DNA of 64,000 nucleotides from Arachis hypogaea (GCF_003086295.3 NC_092051.1:70743772-70807771), one strand, 5' to 3'. Numbered from the stretch's first letter, positions 1 through 12,403 are shown. Translations and numbers: made by a program. The notes: generated from the letters alone by a model not told the origin.

Positions 1-327
1 AAAGGAGACAGTAATACCAGAGTTAATTCAGAAAGACAAAGCAACTCTAATCCTTAGCCATCTTCCTATTACTGTTTACATTCCAATTCACAAAAGTATT
101 TTATACACTTTTCTTTATTCCTTTTATGCAATTAAAAATAACAAACCAACACCTCCTACTCTTTCATCCACCTATTCTTTCATCCGCCTAACTAAGACCT
201 GCAAGATAACCACAGCTTGCTTCAAACCACAATCCTCATGGGATTGACCCTGACTCGCTCAGGTACACTTGGACGACCCAGTGTACTTGTTGGTACAGTT
301 ATACGGAGTGTGGGGATTCGTGCACCA
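1..327 (+). repeat. R1 5' LTR, 3' part
   Basis: U5 end of the R1 LTR. It ends GTGCACCA at 327 and is followed at once by the primer site. It aligns along its whole length with the end of the 3' LTR at 10435-10747, with scattered substitutions. Confidence 0.9.
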
Positions 328-333
328 AGTTTT

Positions 334-351
334 TGGCACCGTTGCTGGGGA
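334..351 (+). promoter_or_regulatory. R1 primer-binding site (tRNA-Asp), decayed
   Basis: Reads TGGCACCGTTGCTGGGGA. The 3' end of plant tRNA-Asp predicts TGGCGCCGTTGCCGGGGA, so R1 differs at two sites, both explained by C-to-T decay at CpG. It lies 6 bases after the LTR end. Confidence 0.85.
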
Positions 352-2287
352 TTTTTCGAGTTTGGACAACTGATGGATTATCTTGTTCCCCAAATCAGGT
401 AATTTTTTTATTTTAATTTTGGAGTCTTTCATTTTATTTTCTTCGTATTTTCGAAAAAATTAAAAACCTTTTTCAAAAATATTTTTCTTTTCTTTGTTTA
501 ATCTTTGTTCTTGTTTTGAGTCTTTTGGTTTTGTTATTGAGAATTTTCAAATTTCTTGAGTCTTTCTTCTAAAAATCTTCAAAACCTTTTCTGTTTTTGG
601 CTATGTATTTTCTTTTGATTTTTTTACTTTTGAGTCTTACCTATTTCTTGTTTTCTTTTTCAAAAATTTTTCAAAATCTTTTCTTTTCTTTAGTAATCTT
701 TCTCTTTTGTTTGAGTCTTGTGCCAATCTTTAAGTTTGGTGCCCCTTGGTCACTTTGGTTTTCATTTCTTTTAACCTGTTCTTGGTTTTTTTTCTTCATA
801 TTCGAATTATTCTTGGCTATTTTCCTTGTTTGTTTTCAAAAATTTTAATTTTGGTATCTTTTAGTGTTTTTTATTTTAAAACTTTTGAAAATAGTGTGTT
901 TTGTTTTAAAAATTTTTAAGTTTGGTGTTTTTTGCATGTTCTTGTGTTCTTTGAATTTTTTGAGTTTTGTTCTTGGTGTTCTTCTTGATCTTCAAAGTGT
1001 TCTTGTATTTATTTTTATTTTGATCTTAAAATTTTTAAGTTTGGTGTCTCTTTGTGCTTTTCTTGTTAATTTTCGCACAAGGTCCCTTTAGATCTAAAAA
1101 TTTTAAGTTTGGTATCTTTTTGTTGTTTTTCTCTTTCCTCATTAAATTCAAAAATAAAAAAATATCTTTTCTATCTTTATTTTAATTAAAATTTTCGAAA
1201 ATTACATAAAAAATTCAGATTTTAATTTTAAATTTTTATCTTATCTTATCTTAGTTTTCAATTTTCAAAATCAAATCTTTTCAAAAATCATATCTCTTTC
1301 AAAATTTTATCTTATCTTTTTATCTTTCTTTAAAATTCAAAATTCAAAATCCTATCTTATCTTATTTCAAATTTTAAAATTCAATTTCAAAATTTAAAAT
1401 TTAAATTTCAAATCTTAAATTTCAAAATCTAACATTTTCAAAAATCAAATCTTTTTCAAACCTTTGTCTTATCTTGCTTCAATCTCAAAATTCAATTTTC
1501 AAATTCTTATCTTATCTTATTTCAAAATTCAAAATTTCAAAATTCAAGTTTTCAAGATTCAATTTTCAAATTTAAATTTCAAATTTCAAAACTCAAAATT
1601 TAAAATTCAAATTTCAAATTTTAAAATCAAATCTTTTTCAAAATTCAAATTTCAAATCTTATCTTCTTTTACTTCTTTTCAGTTCTTTCTTTTAAAATTT
1701 GATTCTTTCTTATCTTTCTTTTAAAATTTAAATTTCAAATATTTTTAAATTAGAAAACTTTTTGATTTTGATTTCAAATCTTTTTAATTTAAAACTTATC
1801 TTTTCTTAACTTACTTATCTTATCTAACTTATCTTATCTTCAATTTAAAATCTTTTCTATCTTATCTTATTCTAAATTTTAAAATAAATTCTTTTTCAAA
1901 TATTTCAATTCTTATCTTATCTTGTTGACTTTTTCAAATATTTTTAAAATTAAATCTTTTCTAATCTTCTATCTTATCTTATTTTCAAATCTTTCTTAAT
2001 TAGTTACTTGTTCTCTCTCTTCTTTTTCAAAACTCACTAACTAATTCCTCTCTCTTCTAATTTTCGAAATTTCTTAATTATTTCTTTTATTTTCGAATTA
2101 CTTTTCTATTTTTATTTTATTTATTTATTTAATTTTCGAAAAAAAATCCATCTCTCTCCCTCCACCTCCATTCTTCTTGTCTTCTCAAGACATCTTACTG
2201 GAAGTGCTATATACTCTGATATATAGACACACACCTTCCCACTTCCTTGTTTCCTGGCTGAGTGTACAGAAATAGAAAGAGTTCACT
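352..2287 (+). other. R1 leader, AT-rich low-complexity
   Basis: Untranslated leader between primer site and gag. The first 750 bases are T-rich and carry repeated copies of AAGTTTGGTGT-like sequence (near 731, 918, 1033, 1103). From about 1140 to 2110 it is built of short TCTTATCTTA and CAAAATTCAAAATT blocks. No coding potential; the open frames here are composition artefacts. Confidence 0.75.
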
Positions 2288-2891
2288 ATGAACCCGAATG
2301 GGGATGCACAGTTCAGAAGAACTTTAGGGTCTTATACAGCCCTCTCTCCTGACTTCTATGGAAGCAGCATTAGCATACCTCCTATTGGAGTAGCTAACTT
2401 TGAGCTCAACCCACAGTTAATCATTCTAGTGCAGTAAAACTGCCAATTTCATGGACTTCCATAAGAAGAGCCCATGGAATTCCTTGCAGAATTCCTGCAA
2501 TATACTAACATAGTGTACACTGAGGGAGTAGACCAGGATGTCTACAGACTGATGCTTTTTTCTTTTGCTGTTAAAGACCAGTCAAAGAGGTGGTTAGACA
2601 ACCAACCCATGTCTAGCTTGAAAACATGGAATCAGCTGGTGGACAAGTTTTGGAATCAATACTTTTCTCCAAGGAAGCTGAGCCAGTTGACACTGGATAT
2701 CCAAGGCTTCAAACAAGGAGATGATGAATCCCTTTATGATGCTTAGGGGAGATATAAGATGATGCTACGAAAATATCCTACTAAAATGTTTCCAGGATGG
2801 GTAAAGTTAGACATGTTCTATTATGGACTCACAGATATGGCTAAGATGTCCTTAGACCATTCTGCTGGTGGTTCAATCCACATGAACAACA
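2288..2891 (+). pseudogene. gag: R1 gag, N-terminal part (broken)
   Basis: Starts at an ATG followed by a sequence colinear with the R2 gag at 32516. It covers the N-terminus and the retrotransposon-gag core (the stretch around QDVYRLMLFSFAVKDQ and the NQYFSPRKLSQL segment). In-frame stops stand at 2435-2437 (TAA), 2462-2464 (TAA) and 2744-2746 (TAG). R2 has Gln, Gln and Trp at these places, so these are point mutations rather than frame errors. The reading frame is otherwise kept until a solo LTR cuts it at 2892. Gag would form the cytoplasmic particle and package the RNA; this copy cannot make an intact one. Confidence 0.85.
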
Positions 2892-4638
2892 TGATAAACA
2901 CTAATTTTGTGGTTTATATTGTGTAGAATTTGGGAGGTTTTATCAATATTTCTCACACTTATCCACAAGAAATGCATGGTTTTGTGTTCTCTTCCTAATA
3001 TTGCTTCATGATAAAAAACATGCTTATTTTACCTTCGAATTGCTATATTTTGATCTCTTTTATTGTCATTCAATACCGTGATGTATTTGTTGAGTGATTT
3101 CAAGATTTATAGGACAAGAATGGCCTATAAGAGAGAAAGAAAGCATGCACAAAAGGGAAAAACATGAAGACTTAGATTTTGGGAACTTCAGCACCGACGC
3201 GTACGCGCACCTCGCGCGCACGCGTGGATGAGGATAGTTGGAAGCGATGCGCAAGGATGGACACATCCGCGCAGATCAGAGAATTCCCACTGACGCGCAC
3301 GCGCACATGGCGCGCACGCGTGGATCACAAAAGCAATCGGCGCGCATGTACGCATAATGGGCACGCGCGGAAAGCTGCACGTGACCTCATTAAAGGAAAT
3401 CGTGCCTGGCAATTTCTGAGGCTCATCAGGCCCAAATTCAAGCTGTTTCTGCATGGAAAAGACCCAAGGATGCTAGGGGGAAAGGGGGGGATCAATCATT
3501 TTACACTTAGACACAATTTTAGTTAGTTTTTGGGTTCTTTGTTCTTCTATAGAGAGAAACCTTTATTCCTCTCTAGATCTAGCTTTAATTTGATCTTCCC
3601 TTATTGAATTCTAAATTGGATCTTGTCAATTACTAGTTTTAATTGTTTAATTTGAATTCTCTAGTATAATTTTGTTTAGATCTTGTGTTTGTTTTATGTT
3701 TCTTTGTTGTTTGTCATTTTATACCCATTTCATGAATTTTGTAGATCCTGATTTGTTATTGCTGCATTGATGATTTCCATGATTAATTGTGTAGTTTGAG
3801 TGATTGTATGTTGATAATTGTTAGTGGGTACTTGTTAGTTCCAATTTAATTGCAATTTAATTAGATCTTTTATTAATGCTTACCATGTGTTTGATGAAAT
3901 GTTTTCTTTGATTATGGAGTAGTTCTCTTTACTCTTGGCCTAGGCTAAGGGAATTGGGTAAGATTGAGTCATTGGATCTAATGGATTTGATGATTTGGGA
4001 ACCCTTAGTGGTTAATTTGATAGCCATTGACACTAGCCTGCTACCAAGTTAATTGGTAGTTAGGTTGGACCTTATGGGTTGATGTTGACCAAACCATTTA
4101 ACATACTTCAAGTATAGAAGTAGACCTAATGAGTTTGGTTCCTCATAATTGTCAAGATATGGTTATTAGACAAGGATAGTGATCTCAATTCCCATGCTTA
4201 GCCAAGAGTTGCTTTTATCATTCATATTTGAAAACCCAAAAATCTTGATTGCTTTATCTTAGTTGTAGTTACTTGTTTAGTTTAGAATAGAATTACTTTG
4301 GATGTTATTTTATGAGTTTGGAATTATTTATATTTTGCTCTAATTGTTTGCATTAGTTTCTTGCATTCCAAGATTACTTACTTTTTAAGATTCCTAGTTT
4401 AATTTCTTGCTCATGACTTGCAACCCCGGATTTTAACCAATGTTGAAGCACATGTTTGCCCATTCCTTGTGAGACGACCCGTGATTTGAATACTTCGGTT
4501 ACGTTTATTGGGGTTGAACTTATGACAACCAAATTCCCTTCTAAATTTGATACTCGAGGATTGTTGTTGGGAAGAGCTATACTTGCAACGGGATTTTATT
4601 GAGAAATTCTATACCAACATAGTCCATGGGGCCCATCA
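2892..4638 (+). mobile_element. S1: solo LTR in R1 gag, TSD CAACA
   Basis: Begins TGATAAACACTAATTTTG and ends GGGCCCATCA, with CAACA on both sides (2887-2891 and 4639-4643). Removing the LTR and one CAACA restores the gag frame across the site. At 1747 bp it has no internal region, so it is a solo LTR left by LTR-LTR recombination. Its start resembles the LTR of element M (TGATAAACCACTATTT). A CpG-rich palindrome block lies at 3196-3370, about 305-480 bp from its 5' end. Confidence 0.92.
3196..3370. repeat. CpG palindrome array in S1 U3
   Basis: Imperfect repeats of the kind GACGCGTACGCGCAC and GCGCGCACGCGTGGAT, each close to its own reverse complement, in otherwise AT-rich DNA. Long open frames on both strands here arise from this GC-rich sequence and are not genes. 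Confidence 0.8.
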
Positions 4639-4921
4639 CAACACCATTGAAGAAGCTCACGAGCTCATTGAGACAGTTGTCAGCAGTCAACATCTGTACT
4701 CATCTGATGAGACTCCAGTGAAAGGAGAGGTTAAGACAATGTTCACCGAATCAGACCCTCCTGAGCAAAGTGGGTCATTATCCTAACAACTGCACTCCCT
4801 TGCACAGCAAACGTTAAAATTACAAGAGATTTTGCAAGATGCCAAAGCCTTTAACAAGAATATAGAGGCACAGTTGAGTCAAGCTAGACAGCACTTGTCT
4901 GAACAGATAAGAGAAGAGTGC
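4639..4921 (+). pseudogene. gag: R1 gag, middle part (broken)
   Basis: Continues the gag frame after S1. It matches the R2 stretch that follows IHMRKTIEEAQELI. An in-frame TAA stands at 4784-4786, after which the homologous sequence goes on (QLSQARQHLSEQIREEC). The next insertion, S2, cuts it within the codons equivalent to R2 position 33367. Confidence 0.8.
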
Positions 4922-6459
4922 TGATGAGCGGATATTTTATACGCTTTTTGGGGTTAATTTCATATAGTTTTTAGTGTGATTTAGTTAGTTTTTAGTTTAT
5001 TTTCAGTAGCTTTTAGGCAAAATTCATATTTCTGGACTTTACTATGAGTTTGTGTGTTTTTCTGTGATTTCAAGTATTTTCTAGCTGAAATCGAGGGAGC
5101 TGAGCAAAAATCCGATTCAGGCTGAAAAAGGACTGCTGATGCTGTTGGATTCTGACCTCCCTGCACTCAAAGTAGATTTTCTGGAGCTGCAGAACTCCAA
5201 ATGGCGCGCTTCCAATTGCGTTGAAAATTAGACATCCAGGGCTTTCCAGTAATATATAATAGTCCATACTTTGCTCAAGGATAAATGACGTAAACTGGCG
5301 TTCAACGCCAGTTCCATGCTGCTGTCTGGCGTCCAGCGCCAGAAACAAGTTAGGAGTTGGAGTTCAACGCCAGAATTGGATCCAAAGCTGGCGTTGAATG
5401 CCCAAAACAGCCCTATGCACGTGAGAAGCTTTAGTCTCAGCCCCAGCACACACCAAGTGGGCCCCAGAAGTGGATTTCTGCACCATCTATCATAGTTTAC
5501 TCATTTTCTGTAAACCTAGGTTACTAGTTTAGTATTTAAACAACTTTTAGAGATTTATTTTGTATCTCATGACATTTTAGATCTAAACTTTGTACCTTTT
5601 GACAGCATGAGTCTCTAAACTCTATTGTTGGGGGTGAGGAGCTCTGCTGTGCCTCGATGAGTTAATGCTAGTATTTCTATTTTCTATTCAATCATGTCTG
5701 TTCCTATCTAAGATATTCATTTGTGCCTTATTATGATGAATGTGATGATCCGTGACACTCATCACCATTCTCAACCTATGAATGTGTGCCTGACAACCAC
5801 CTCCGTTCTACATTAGATTGAATGAGTATCTCTTAGATTCCTTAATCGGAATCTCCGTGGTATAAGCTAGAATCCATTGGCAGCATCCTTGAGAATCCGG
5901 AAAGTCTAAACCTTGTCTGTGGTATTCCAAGTAGGATTCTGGGACTGGATGACTGTGACGAGCTTCAAACTCGCGAGTGCTGGGCGTAGTGATAGACGCA
6001 AAAGGATAGCGAATCCTATTCTGGTATGATCGAGAACCTACAGATCAGCCGTGTGGTGACAGCGCACCTGGACCATTTTCACTGAAAGGAAGGATGGTAG
6101 CCATTGACAACGGTGATCCTCCAACACACAGCTTGCCATAGGAGGGACGTGCGTGCGTGAGGAAGAAGATAGAGAGAAAGCAGAGATTCAAAAGGCAAAG
6201 CATCTCCAAAACTCCAACATATTCTCATTTACTGCATAACAAGTAACCTTTAATTCATGCTCTCTTGTTCATTTGCAAGTCAATTGATAGCCACTAATTG
6301 ATATCCTGACTAAGAGCTGCAAGATAACCATAGCTTGCTTCAAGCCAATAATCTCCGTGGGATCGACCCTTACTCACGTAAGGTATTACTTGGACGACCC
6401 AGTGCACTTGCTGGTTAGTTGTGCGGAATTACATAGTGTGAAGTAATTTTCGTGCACCA
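4922..6459 (+). mobile_element. S2: solo LTR in R1 gag, TSD AGTGC
   Basis: Starts TGATGAGCGGATATTTTA and ends TTCGTGCACCA, flanked by AGTGC at 4917-4921 and 6460-6464. The 1538-bp sequence is nearly the same as the R2 LTRs (30273-31806 and 40827-42361), so it is a solo LTR of that subfamily. It has a palindrome block of the GGCGTT-AACGCC type at about 5295-5405. Open frames on its minus strand recur in every copy of this LTR and show no known domain. Confidence 0.93.
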
Positions 6460-7766
6460 AGTGCCAAGCTCTTCAATTAGGGAGTACTCTGAACACCCAG
6501 CCTCAGAACAGTAAGAGGCAGAGAAAGGAAGAAATGGCAGCAGATGAACAAGCTGCAGCCCAGGCTACCATCAAGGGCGTTGAACGCCCAGAAAGGGATG
6601 GCATCCAGGGCGTCCAACGCCCAAAAGGAGGCAGCCCAAGCATTGAATGCCAGCTTAAGGGAGACCAGACACGTGTAAGTGCTGGAAACACCTCTCCTAA
6701 GAAGGTTGGTGACCCTTCTTTAGGCACTATGGACACTCACCCTGCACTACTCATGGCCCTTGAGTACAAGGCCAAGTTACCATACCTTCAAAGACTCCAA
6801 AAAGCAGAAAAGGATAGGCAATTTGCCAAATTCTTAGAAGTTTTTACGAAGTTGGAGATCAAAATTCCCTTTGCATAGGCTCTTGAACAAATGCCTTCAT
6901 ATGCTAAGTTCATGAAGGAAATACTGAACAACAAGAGGGATTGGAGGGAAGTAGAGACAATAGCACTTACTAAGGAGTGCAATGCAGTCATTTAGAGGAA
7001 CCTTCCTCAAAAACTGCAGAGACACCCTAACACTCTTCTCAGAGACACAAAAGTGAATCCAAGAGAAGAATGTTGGGTCCTCATTTGTACCAAGGAGGCT
7101 GAGCCTCAGATGGTATACACTATTGAGGAACTAAAAAAAGAAGAGACTCAAGAAGAGACTGGGAGCACATTGTTGCATGCCCCTCTTATGGGAAGAAAGC
7201 CTGAAGTACCAGACCCTCAGTTGCCCCAAAAGGAGACCAAGGATGAGCAAAGATCACAATCCTTGGAAGGCTCTGAAAAGATGCAAATCAATATTCCTTT
7301 TGTTGAGGTTGTGGAACAATGGTCTCTATCTACTAGAAAAAACCTCTCTGATGCTGAGAGAGGAAAATTAGTGATGAGGTTACAGAAGGATTACATGGTT
7401 ATCAAGGTCCTTCAACCTCTACTACCCCCTAACAAAGGAGGTACTTCCATGCAAAGTACAATACTGGAGCCTCCTTCCTTGGTGAAAACTCATATAGTTT
7501 TCCCAGACATCAAACTTAAGTTTGGTGTTGGGCAGTCATCAGCCACCAAGGAGGAAGGTCCCAAGAGGAAAATGCACAGGGGATGGAAAAACAATACAAC
7601 CCGTACCTTGACAAGCAAGGAGAATCAAACCCATCACATTAAAAGAAAGCTTGTTATGAGGAATTCAAATCTTAGGGCACTAATCTCCTCCTCTTCTCCC
7701 ATGGAGTCATTTTTGTTAACCAACTGGAAGAAGAGGAAGAAAGTCAGCAATCGAGTGTCAAGCTAA
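6460..7766 (+). pseudogene. R1 gag C-terminus fused to an unidentified reading frame
   Basis: One frame runs from the S2 junction to the stop at 7764-7766, broken by TAG at 6876-6878 and at 6993-6995. Up to about 7020 it follows the R2 gag C-terminus, including the FAKFLEVFTKLEIKIPFA segment and a palindrome array at 6573-6660. R2 then enters its protease, whose DLGAS active site has no counterpart here. From about 7040 the protein is Glu- and Lys-rich and unlike pol; I do not recognise it. It may be a replacement sequence typical of a non-autonomous gypsy lineage. A TTAAGTTTGGTGTTG motif lies inside it near 7517. Confidence 0.7.
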
Positions 7767-9173
7767 TAACATTAAAGAAGCGCTTGTTAGGAGGCATCCC
7801 AACCATGAGTAGAGTATTTTTGTTCTTATTTCTTTTGTTTATTTTTAGAGTTTTTCTTTGCTTTTTAATGTTTGTGATCATGTGCAGTAGTTAAAACAGA
7901 AACAGAAACAGTTAGAGCTGGAAAAAAATACCTTGGAGCAGAAACCTTGCTGGCGTTGAACGCCAAACAAGGAGCCAGAGTGGGCATTCAACGCCCTCTA
8001 GGGAGCAACAAGCTTGCGTTGAACGCCAGCCATGGTGTAGTAGCTGGGCGTTCAATGCCCATATGGAGGGCAGGGAATTCAATTGCCCTAGCCTTTCAGG
8101 ACCAGTAGGTCCCACAGAATCCCCACCTACACTACACCCTTCTACTCTATTCTTCCCTATTGTTCATATTTACTCGAGGACAAGCAAAACTCTTAAGTTT
8201 GATGTTGCAAAAGCTTTGCCTTTTGACTTTTACCACTCCTAAAGGGCTATGAGGGAAGAACAACAAAGATAAAGGAGTGACATTGAAGAGATCAAACACT
8301 ACATTGGATCCTCAAGGAGGAGTACTAGCCGCCACCGTTAAAGGTGGATTTGTTCTCTTTAAACATCTGAAAGAATGATGAAAAAGGAAAAGTATTATTG
8401 GTAATCTGAAAAATCCAAAAAAATTGATTCTTGGAGCAAGAAAAAGCAGCAAAAAGAAAAAGAAAAAAAACATGGCAAAAAAATAAATAAATAAATAATA
8501 AACAGCAGAAAAAGTCAATAGCTCTTTAAACCAAAAGGCAAGAGGAAAAAGCCAGTAACCCTTTTAAACCAAAAGGCAAGGGTAAAAGGATCCAAGGCTT
8601 TGAGCATTAGTGGTTAAGAGGGCCTAAACGAATAAAATCCTGGCCTAAGCGGCTCAAACAAGCTGTCCCTAACCATGTGCTTGTGGCGTGAAGGTGTCAA
8701 GTGAAAAGCTTGAGACTGAGCGGTTAAAGTCGTAATCCAAAGCAAAAAGAGTGTGCTTAAGAACTTTGGACACCTCTATCTGGGGATTCTAGCAAAGCTG
8801 AATCACAATGCGAAAGGGTTCACGTAGTTAAAGTGTCTATGGCATTTATGTATCCGGTGGTAATACTGGAAAACTAAGTGCTTAGGGTCACGGCCAAGAC
8901 TTTGAAAGCTGTGTTCAAGAATAAAAAAGAATTGAACTATGAGAGTCAATAATATCATCTGGATTCTAAATTCCTAAAGCGACCAACATTTTTGAGTTTC
9001 AATGGATAGTGAGATGCCAAAACTATTTAGAAGCAAAAAGCTACTAAGTCCCGCTCATCTAATTGAAACTGAGCTTCATTGGAAACTTTGAAATTTATTG
9101 TATCTTACTTTTCTTTTTATCCTACTGTATTTTTAGTTGCTTGGGGACAAGCAACAGTTTAAGTTTGGTGTTG
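7767..9173 (+). other. R1 3' non-coding block
   Basis: Starts with the post-pol motif AAGAAGCGCTTGTTAGG, seen also in R2 at 37558. It holds four palindromes of the GGCGTT-AACGCC type (7948-8076), a partial hairpin plus TTAAGTTTGATGTTGC at 8171-8209, and from about 8340 a long block matching R2 40020-40826, with repeated AACCAAAAGGCAAG units. It ends in an 8-bp hairpin (9136-9155) and the presumed plus-strand primer next to the LTR. No ORF3 is present. Confidence 0.75.
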
Positions 9174-10747
9174 TGATGAGCAGATATTTTATACGCATTT
9201 TGGCATCATTTTCATATAGTTTTTAGCATGTTTTGTTTACTTTTTATTAAGTTTTTATAGGTTTTAGTGTTAATTTCACAGTTTTGGATTTTACTATCAG
9301 TTTTGTGTTTTTGTGCAATTTCAGGTATTTTTTGGCTGAAATTAACGAATTGGAGCAGAAGTCTGATTCAAAGACAGAGAAAGCACTGTAGATGCTATCC
9401 GAATCTGACCTCCTTCCACTTGGAAGAACTTTTCTAGAGCTACAGAAGTTTCATGAAGCGTTCTCAACGGCTATGGAAAGCTGACTTCTAGAGCTTTCCA
9501 GCAATGTATAATAGTCTATACTTTTCTTCAGATTAAAAGGCCCAAAAATGGCGTCCATCGTCAGCCTCCTGCCCCCTTCCAGGTGTCCAGCGCCCAAGGA
9601 GAAGAGACCAGCGCCCAAACACCTAAAGAGCACCCCCTAGCCAGCGTTCAATGCCCTAGAGGCCTCCTAGCACGTGGATCTCATCAAAGCTCATTCCAAA
9701 CACTCACCAAGTGGGCCCCGGAAGTGGATTTTAGCACTAAAAAGATTGTTTTACCCTTACTAGTCATTAGTTTAGTATTTAAAGTAGAAGATAACTCTTT
9801 GTTAAGGATCTTCGGCCACTTTACATCATATTTTTGTTTACCACATTGTATTTCCATCAGTATGAGTTTCTAAACCTCCTAGGTTAAGGGGAGGAGCCCT
9901 GCTGAGTGCTATGAATTAATAAAAGTGTTATTATTTTCCTTCAATGCGTGTTTGATTTAATTCTAAGATGTATACTCGTTCTTCAACATGGTGAATAGGA
10001 TGATCCATGACAATCATCTCTGTTCATCATACTAAGACCGCGTGCCTGACAAACACGCTTGTCTACTTGGGTTCATATGAATACGTGGCTGGAAAACATG
10101 AACCGCCAGCTTGATTATACATCTCTCAGATGGCTAATTCACGACTTCGTTGGGGACTTCTCGAGACACCAGTTTATCCAATTTCCAGGGAGATTAGGGT
10201 CTCTATGGTAGAGGCTAGAACCCAAAGAAGCAGCATTCTCGGATTCGAAAGATTCGACCTTGTCTGTGGCGTTTTGAGTAGGATCACCAAAGAGAATGAA
10301 CTGCTAGAGCTTCACCCTCGTTCAGATTGGATGACCGCGACCATACGGTGTTTGATCTGAAGCAGAGGAGATTAATGACCATGGCCATACGACGTTGATC
10401 ACATACAGCTTGCCATAGAGGAAATCATTCACCAGCAAAGGAGACAATAATACTAGAGTTAATTCAGAAAGACAAAGCAACTCCAATCCTTAACTATCTT
10501 CCTATTATTGTTTACATTCCAATTCACAAAGTATTTTATAACGTTTTCTTTATTCCTTTAATGCAATTAAAAATAACATACCAACATCTCCTATTCTTTC
10601 ATCCGTCTGACTAAGACCTGCAAGATAACCATAGCTTGCTTCAAACCACAATCTTCTTGGGATCAACCCTGACTCGCTCAGGTATTACTTGGACGACCCA
10701 ATGCACTTGCTGGTACAGTTGTACGGAGTGTGGGGATTCGTGCACCA
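9174..10747 (+). repeat. R1 3' LTR
   Basis: 1574 bp, starts TGATGAGCAGATATTTTA, ends TTCGTGCACCA. It belongs to the same broad LTR family as R2, S2 and F but is clearly diverged. A degraded GGCGTC / CCAGCG palindrome block starts near 9549, about 375 bp into the LTR. The TATA position reads GTATTTAAAG. Confidence 0.92.
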
Positions 10748-12403
10748 AATACAAACAAGGAAAACATACATCCATACACCAATAATAACAGAAGAAATGC
10801 ACAACCAAGTATGATGCATGTCTGGGCCTAGTGCAGGTAATGAACTCATTTGTCAGTTACATACCCGCTCCTGACGTTACCCAGAGTCCTTTGACTAGGT
10901 AAGGCTTCCCTGTTGGCAGTACCCAATGCAAGAGTCCTTTGACTTGCGAGGCAAACCACTACAAGAGTTCTTTGACTTGCAGGGTGGCACTAGCAACCCA
11001 CTGTAAGAGTCTTTTGACTTGCAGGACGGAGCTAGTTAACTTATATCTACCTAACACACTCACTGTAAGAGTCCTTTGAGTTATAGGAGCATATGCTAGT
11101 TGTGTTTTCTCGATACCTCTATAAGAGTCCTCTGACTTACAGAATAGCACTATAGCTAGGTATCCCAGGAAAGCGTTCTCAGTGGTCGCACCACCATCTA
11201 TCTGACTGCCTCTCTGTAGCAGATTCTTACATAACCGTTCTCAAGCATCGCCCGAAGTCTCATAAGTCACACATAACCATACTTTCCATCACTTAGATAT
11301 CATCTTTATCATCTTTCCACAATCATAAATCAAGCATCACAGTGATCTCATTTCATAATTCTCTACTTACTCTGTAAGGTTAAAGACACTGCTATATAGC
11401 TTTTAACTCCTTTTCTTTCTAACATGATTGCAAGTTTTTAAAACTTATTTCATTACCTTACATACCTCTATACCTTCTCTTATACCTTCACTTAGGTGTT
11501 TAATAAAGAGAATTAGAGAATTTTAGACTCAAATCTGCCTTCCTGAGACTTTTAGAAAAAAATGCCTTTTGATTAATATTTTATTATTATTAATAAAATA
11601 ATATTTTAATATTTTAATATCTAAATAATAATATTTTATTCAACTTTTAAAAATTGTATTTTGACCCCCGAACTTCTTGGAAATTTCATGTTAACCCCTT
11701 AACTTTTAATATTAATACTTTGGCCCCTCAACTTTTCATTAATTAACTTTCAACCCCAAACTTTTTAATAATTATATTTTAACCCTAAAATCATCAAAAC
11801 CAAATGTTTTTATTTTCCTCCAAAAACCAAAAACATTTTTTCAAAAGTTCATCAGATTTCAACTTGATTTTCAGCCAGTTTTTCAATTTTTGCCAAACCA
11901 AAGAGCAACGTTTCAGACATCAAATACACATAAAAAACATACCAAATATCATGAATTTCATGGCTGGAAAGCCATGTTTTCCAGTAGCAACAACAGCAAC
12001 TTCACAACCATCAATAACTTTGATTTTCAAGCATTAAAACAATAAGATATCATGATCAAATTATCACATAAACACTCAAAATCAAGAATCAAGCATCAAG
12101 ATCTGGTTTATCACTTCAAGAACACAACAAATCATTGATTAATTTATCAAACCTCACCTTCTTTGCAGCTGCCAAAAGTTGAACCAAGAACAAGCTTCCA
12201 AAATCACTTTTACGCCTATTTTAACATCAAAGACAACTTTAGAACTATATGAACCATGAATGTTGAAGCTTCAAGATGATGAAAAGAAGGTTATTCTCAC
12301 CTTAAGGCAGCTAGAAATAATGTTTTCTTAGAGCCTATGGAGATTGAACAAGAGATCCTAAGAGAAAACATGAAGAAAACATCATTAGCTTGATGTCTCC
12401 ACT
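10748..12403 (+). mobile_element. H: TGTAAC-class element, left arm (continued at 20944-21989)
   Basis: Follows R1 directly and is interrupted by the CACTA element. Its right end, GGCCGTTACA at 21989, is the mirror image of the TGTAAC start seen in elements J, O and the inner unit of O. The arm has the block order of those relatives: a GATGCATGTCTGGGCC segment, a tandem hairpin array (10878-11142), then AT-rich DNA with runs such as AACCCCTTAACTTTTAA. No protein recognised. Its left end lies beyond R1 and outside the window. It may be a long solo LTR of a Tekay-like element or a non-autonomous DNA transposon; I cannot decide. Confidence 0.6.
10878..11142. repeat. Tandem 24-nt hairpin array in H
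   Basis: Units of the form CTGTAAG-AGTCCTTTGA-CTTACAG, at 10959-10982, 11001-11024, 11063-11086 and 11119-11142, with shorter ones near 10881 and 10927. The 7-nt arms pair; differences between units mostly keep pairing or give G-T pairs. Spacers vary in sequence and length. Confidence 0.8.

Larger units (their letters stand above)
1..10747 (+). mobile_element. R1: gag-only Ty3/gypsy element, 5' LTR cut by the window
   Basis: The first 327 bases match 10435-10747, so they are the end of a 5' LTR whose 3' partner is 9174-10747. Between them are a tRNA-Asp-like primer site, an AT-rich leader, a gag gene with stop codons and a 3' non-coding block. No protease, RT, RNase H or integrase is present. 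About 60 bases after the point where R2 enters its protease, R1 switches to an unrelated reading frame that ends at 7766. R1 therefore looks non-autonomous and would have needed proteins from a relative such as R2. Two solo LTRs are inserted in its gag. The base after the 3' LTR begins AATAC, so the left target duplication should be AATAC outside the window. The element sits inside element H. Confidence 0.85.

Noticed and set aside
3066..3526. Cys/Arg-rich frames in S1
   Set aside because: Produced by the CpG palindrome array; the same happens in S4, III and M on either strand.
11804..12037. 77-codon frame in element H
   Set aside because: Composition-driven in AT-rich arm sequence; no homologue of it is visible in related arms.
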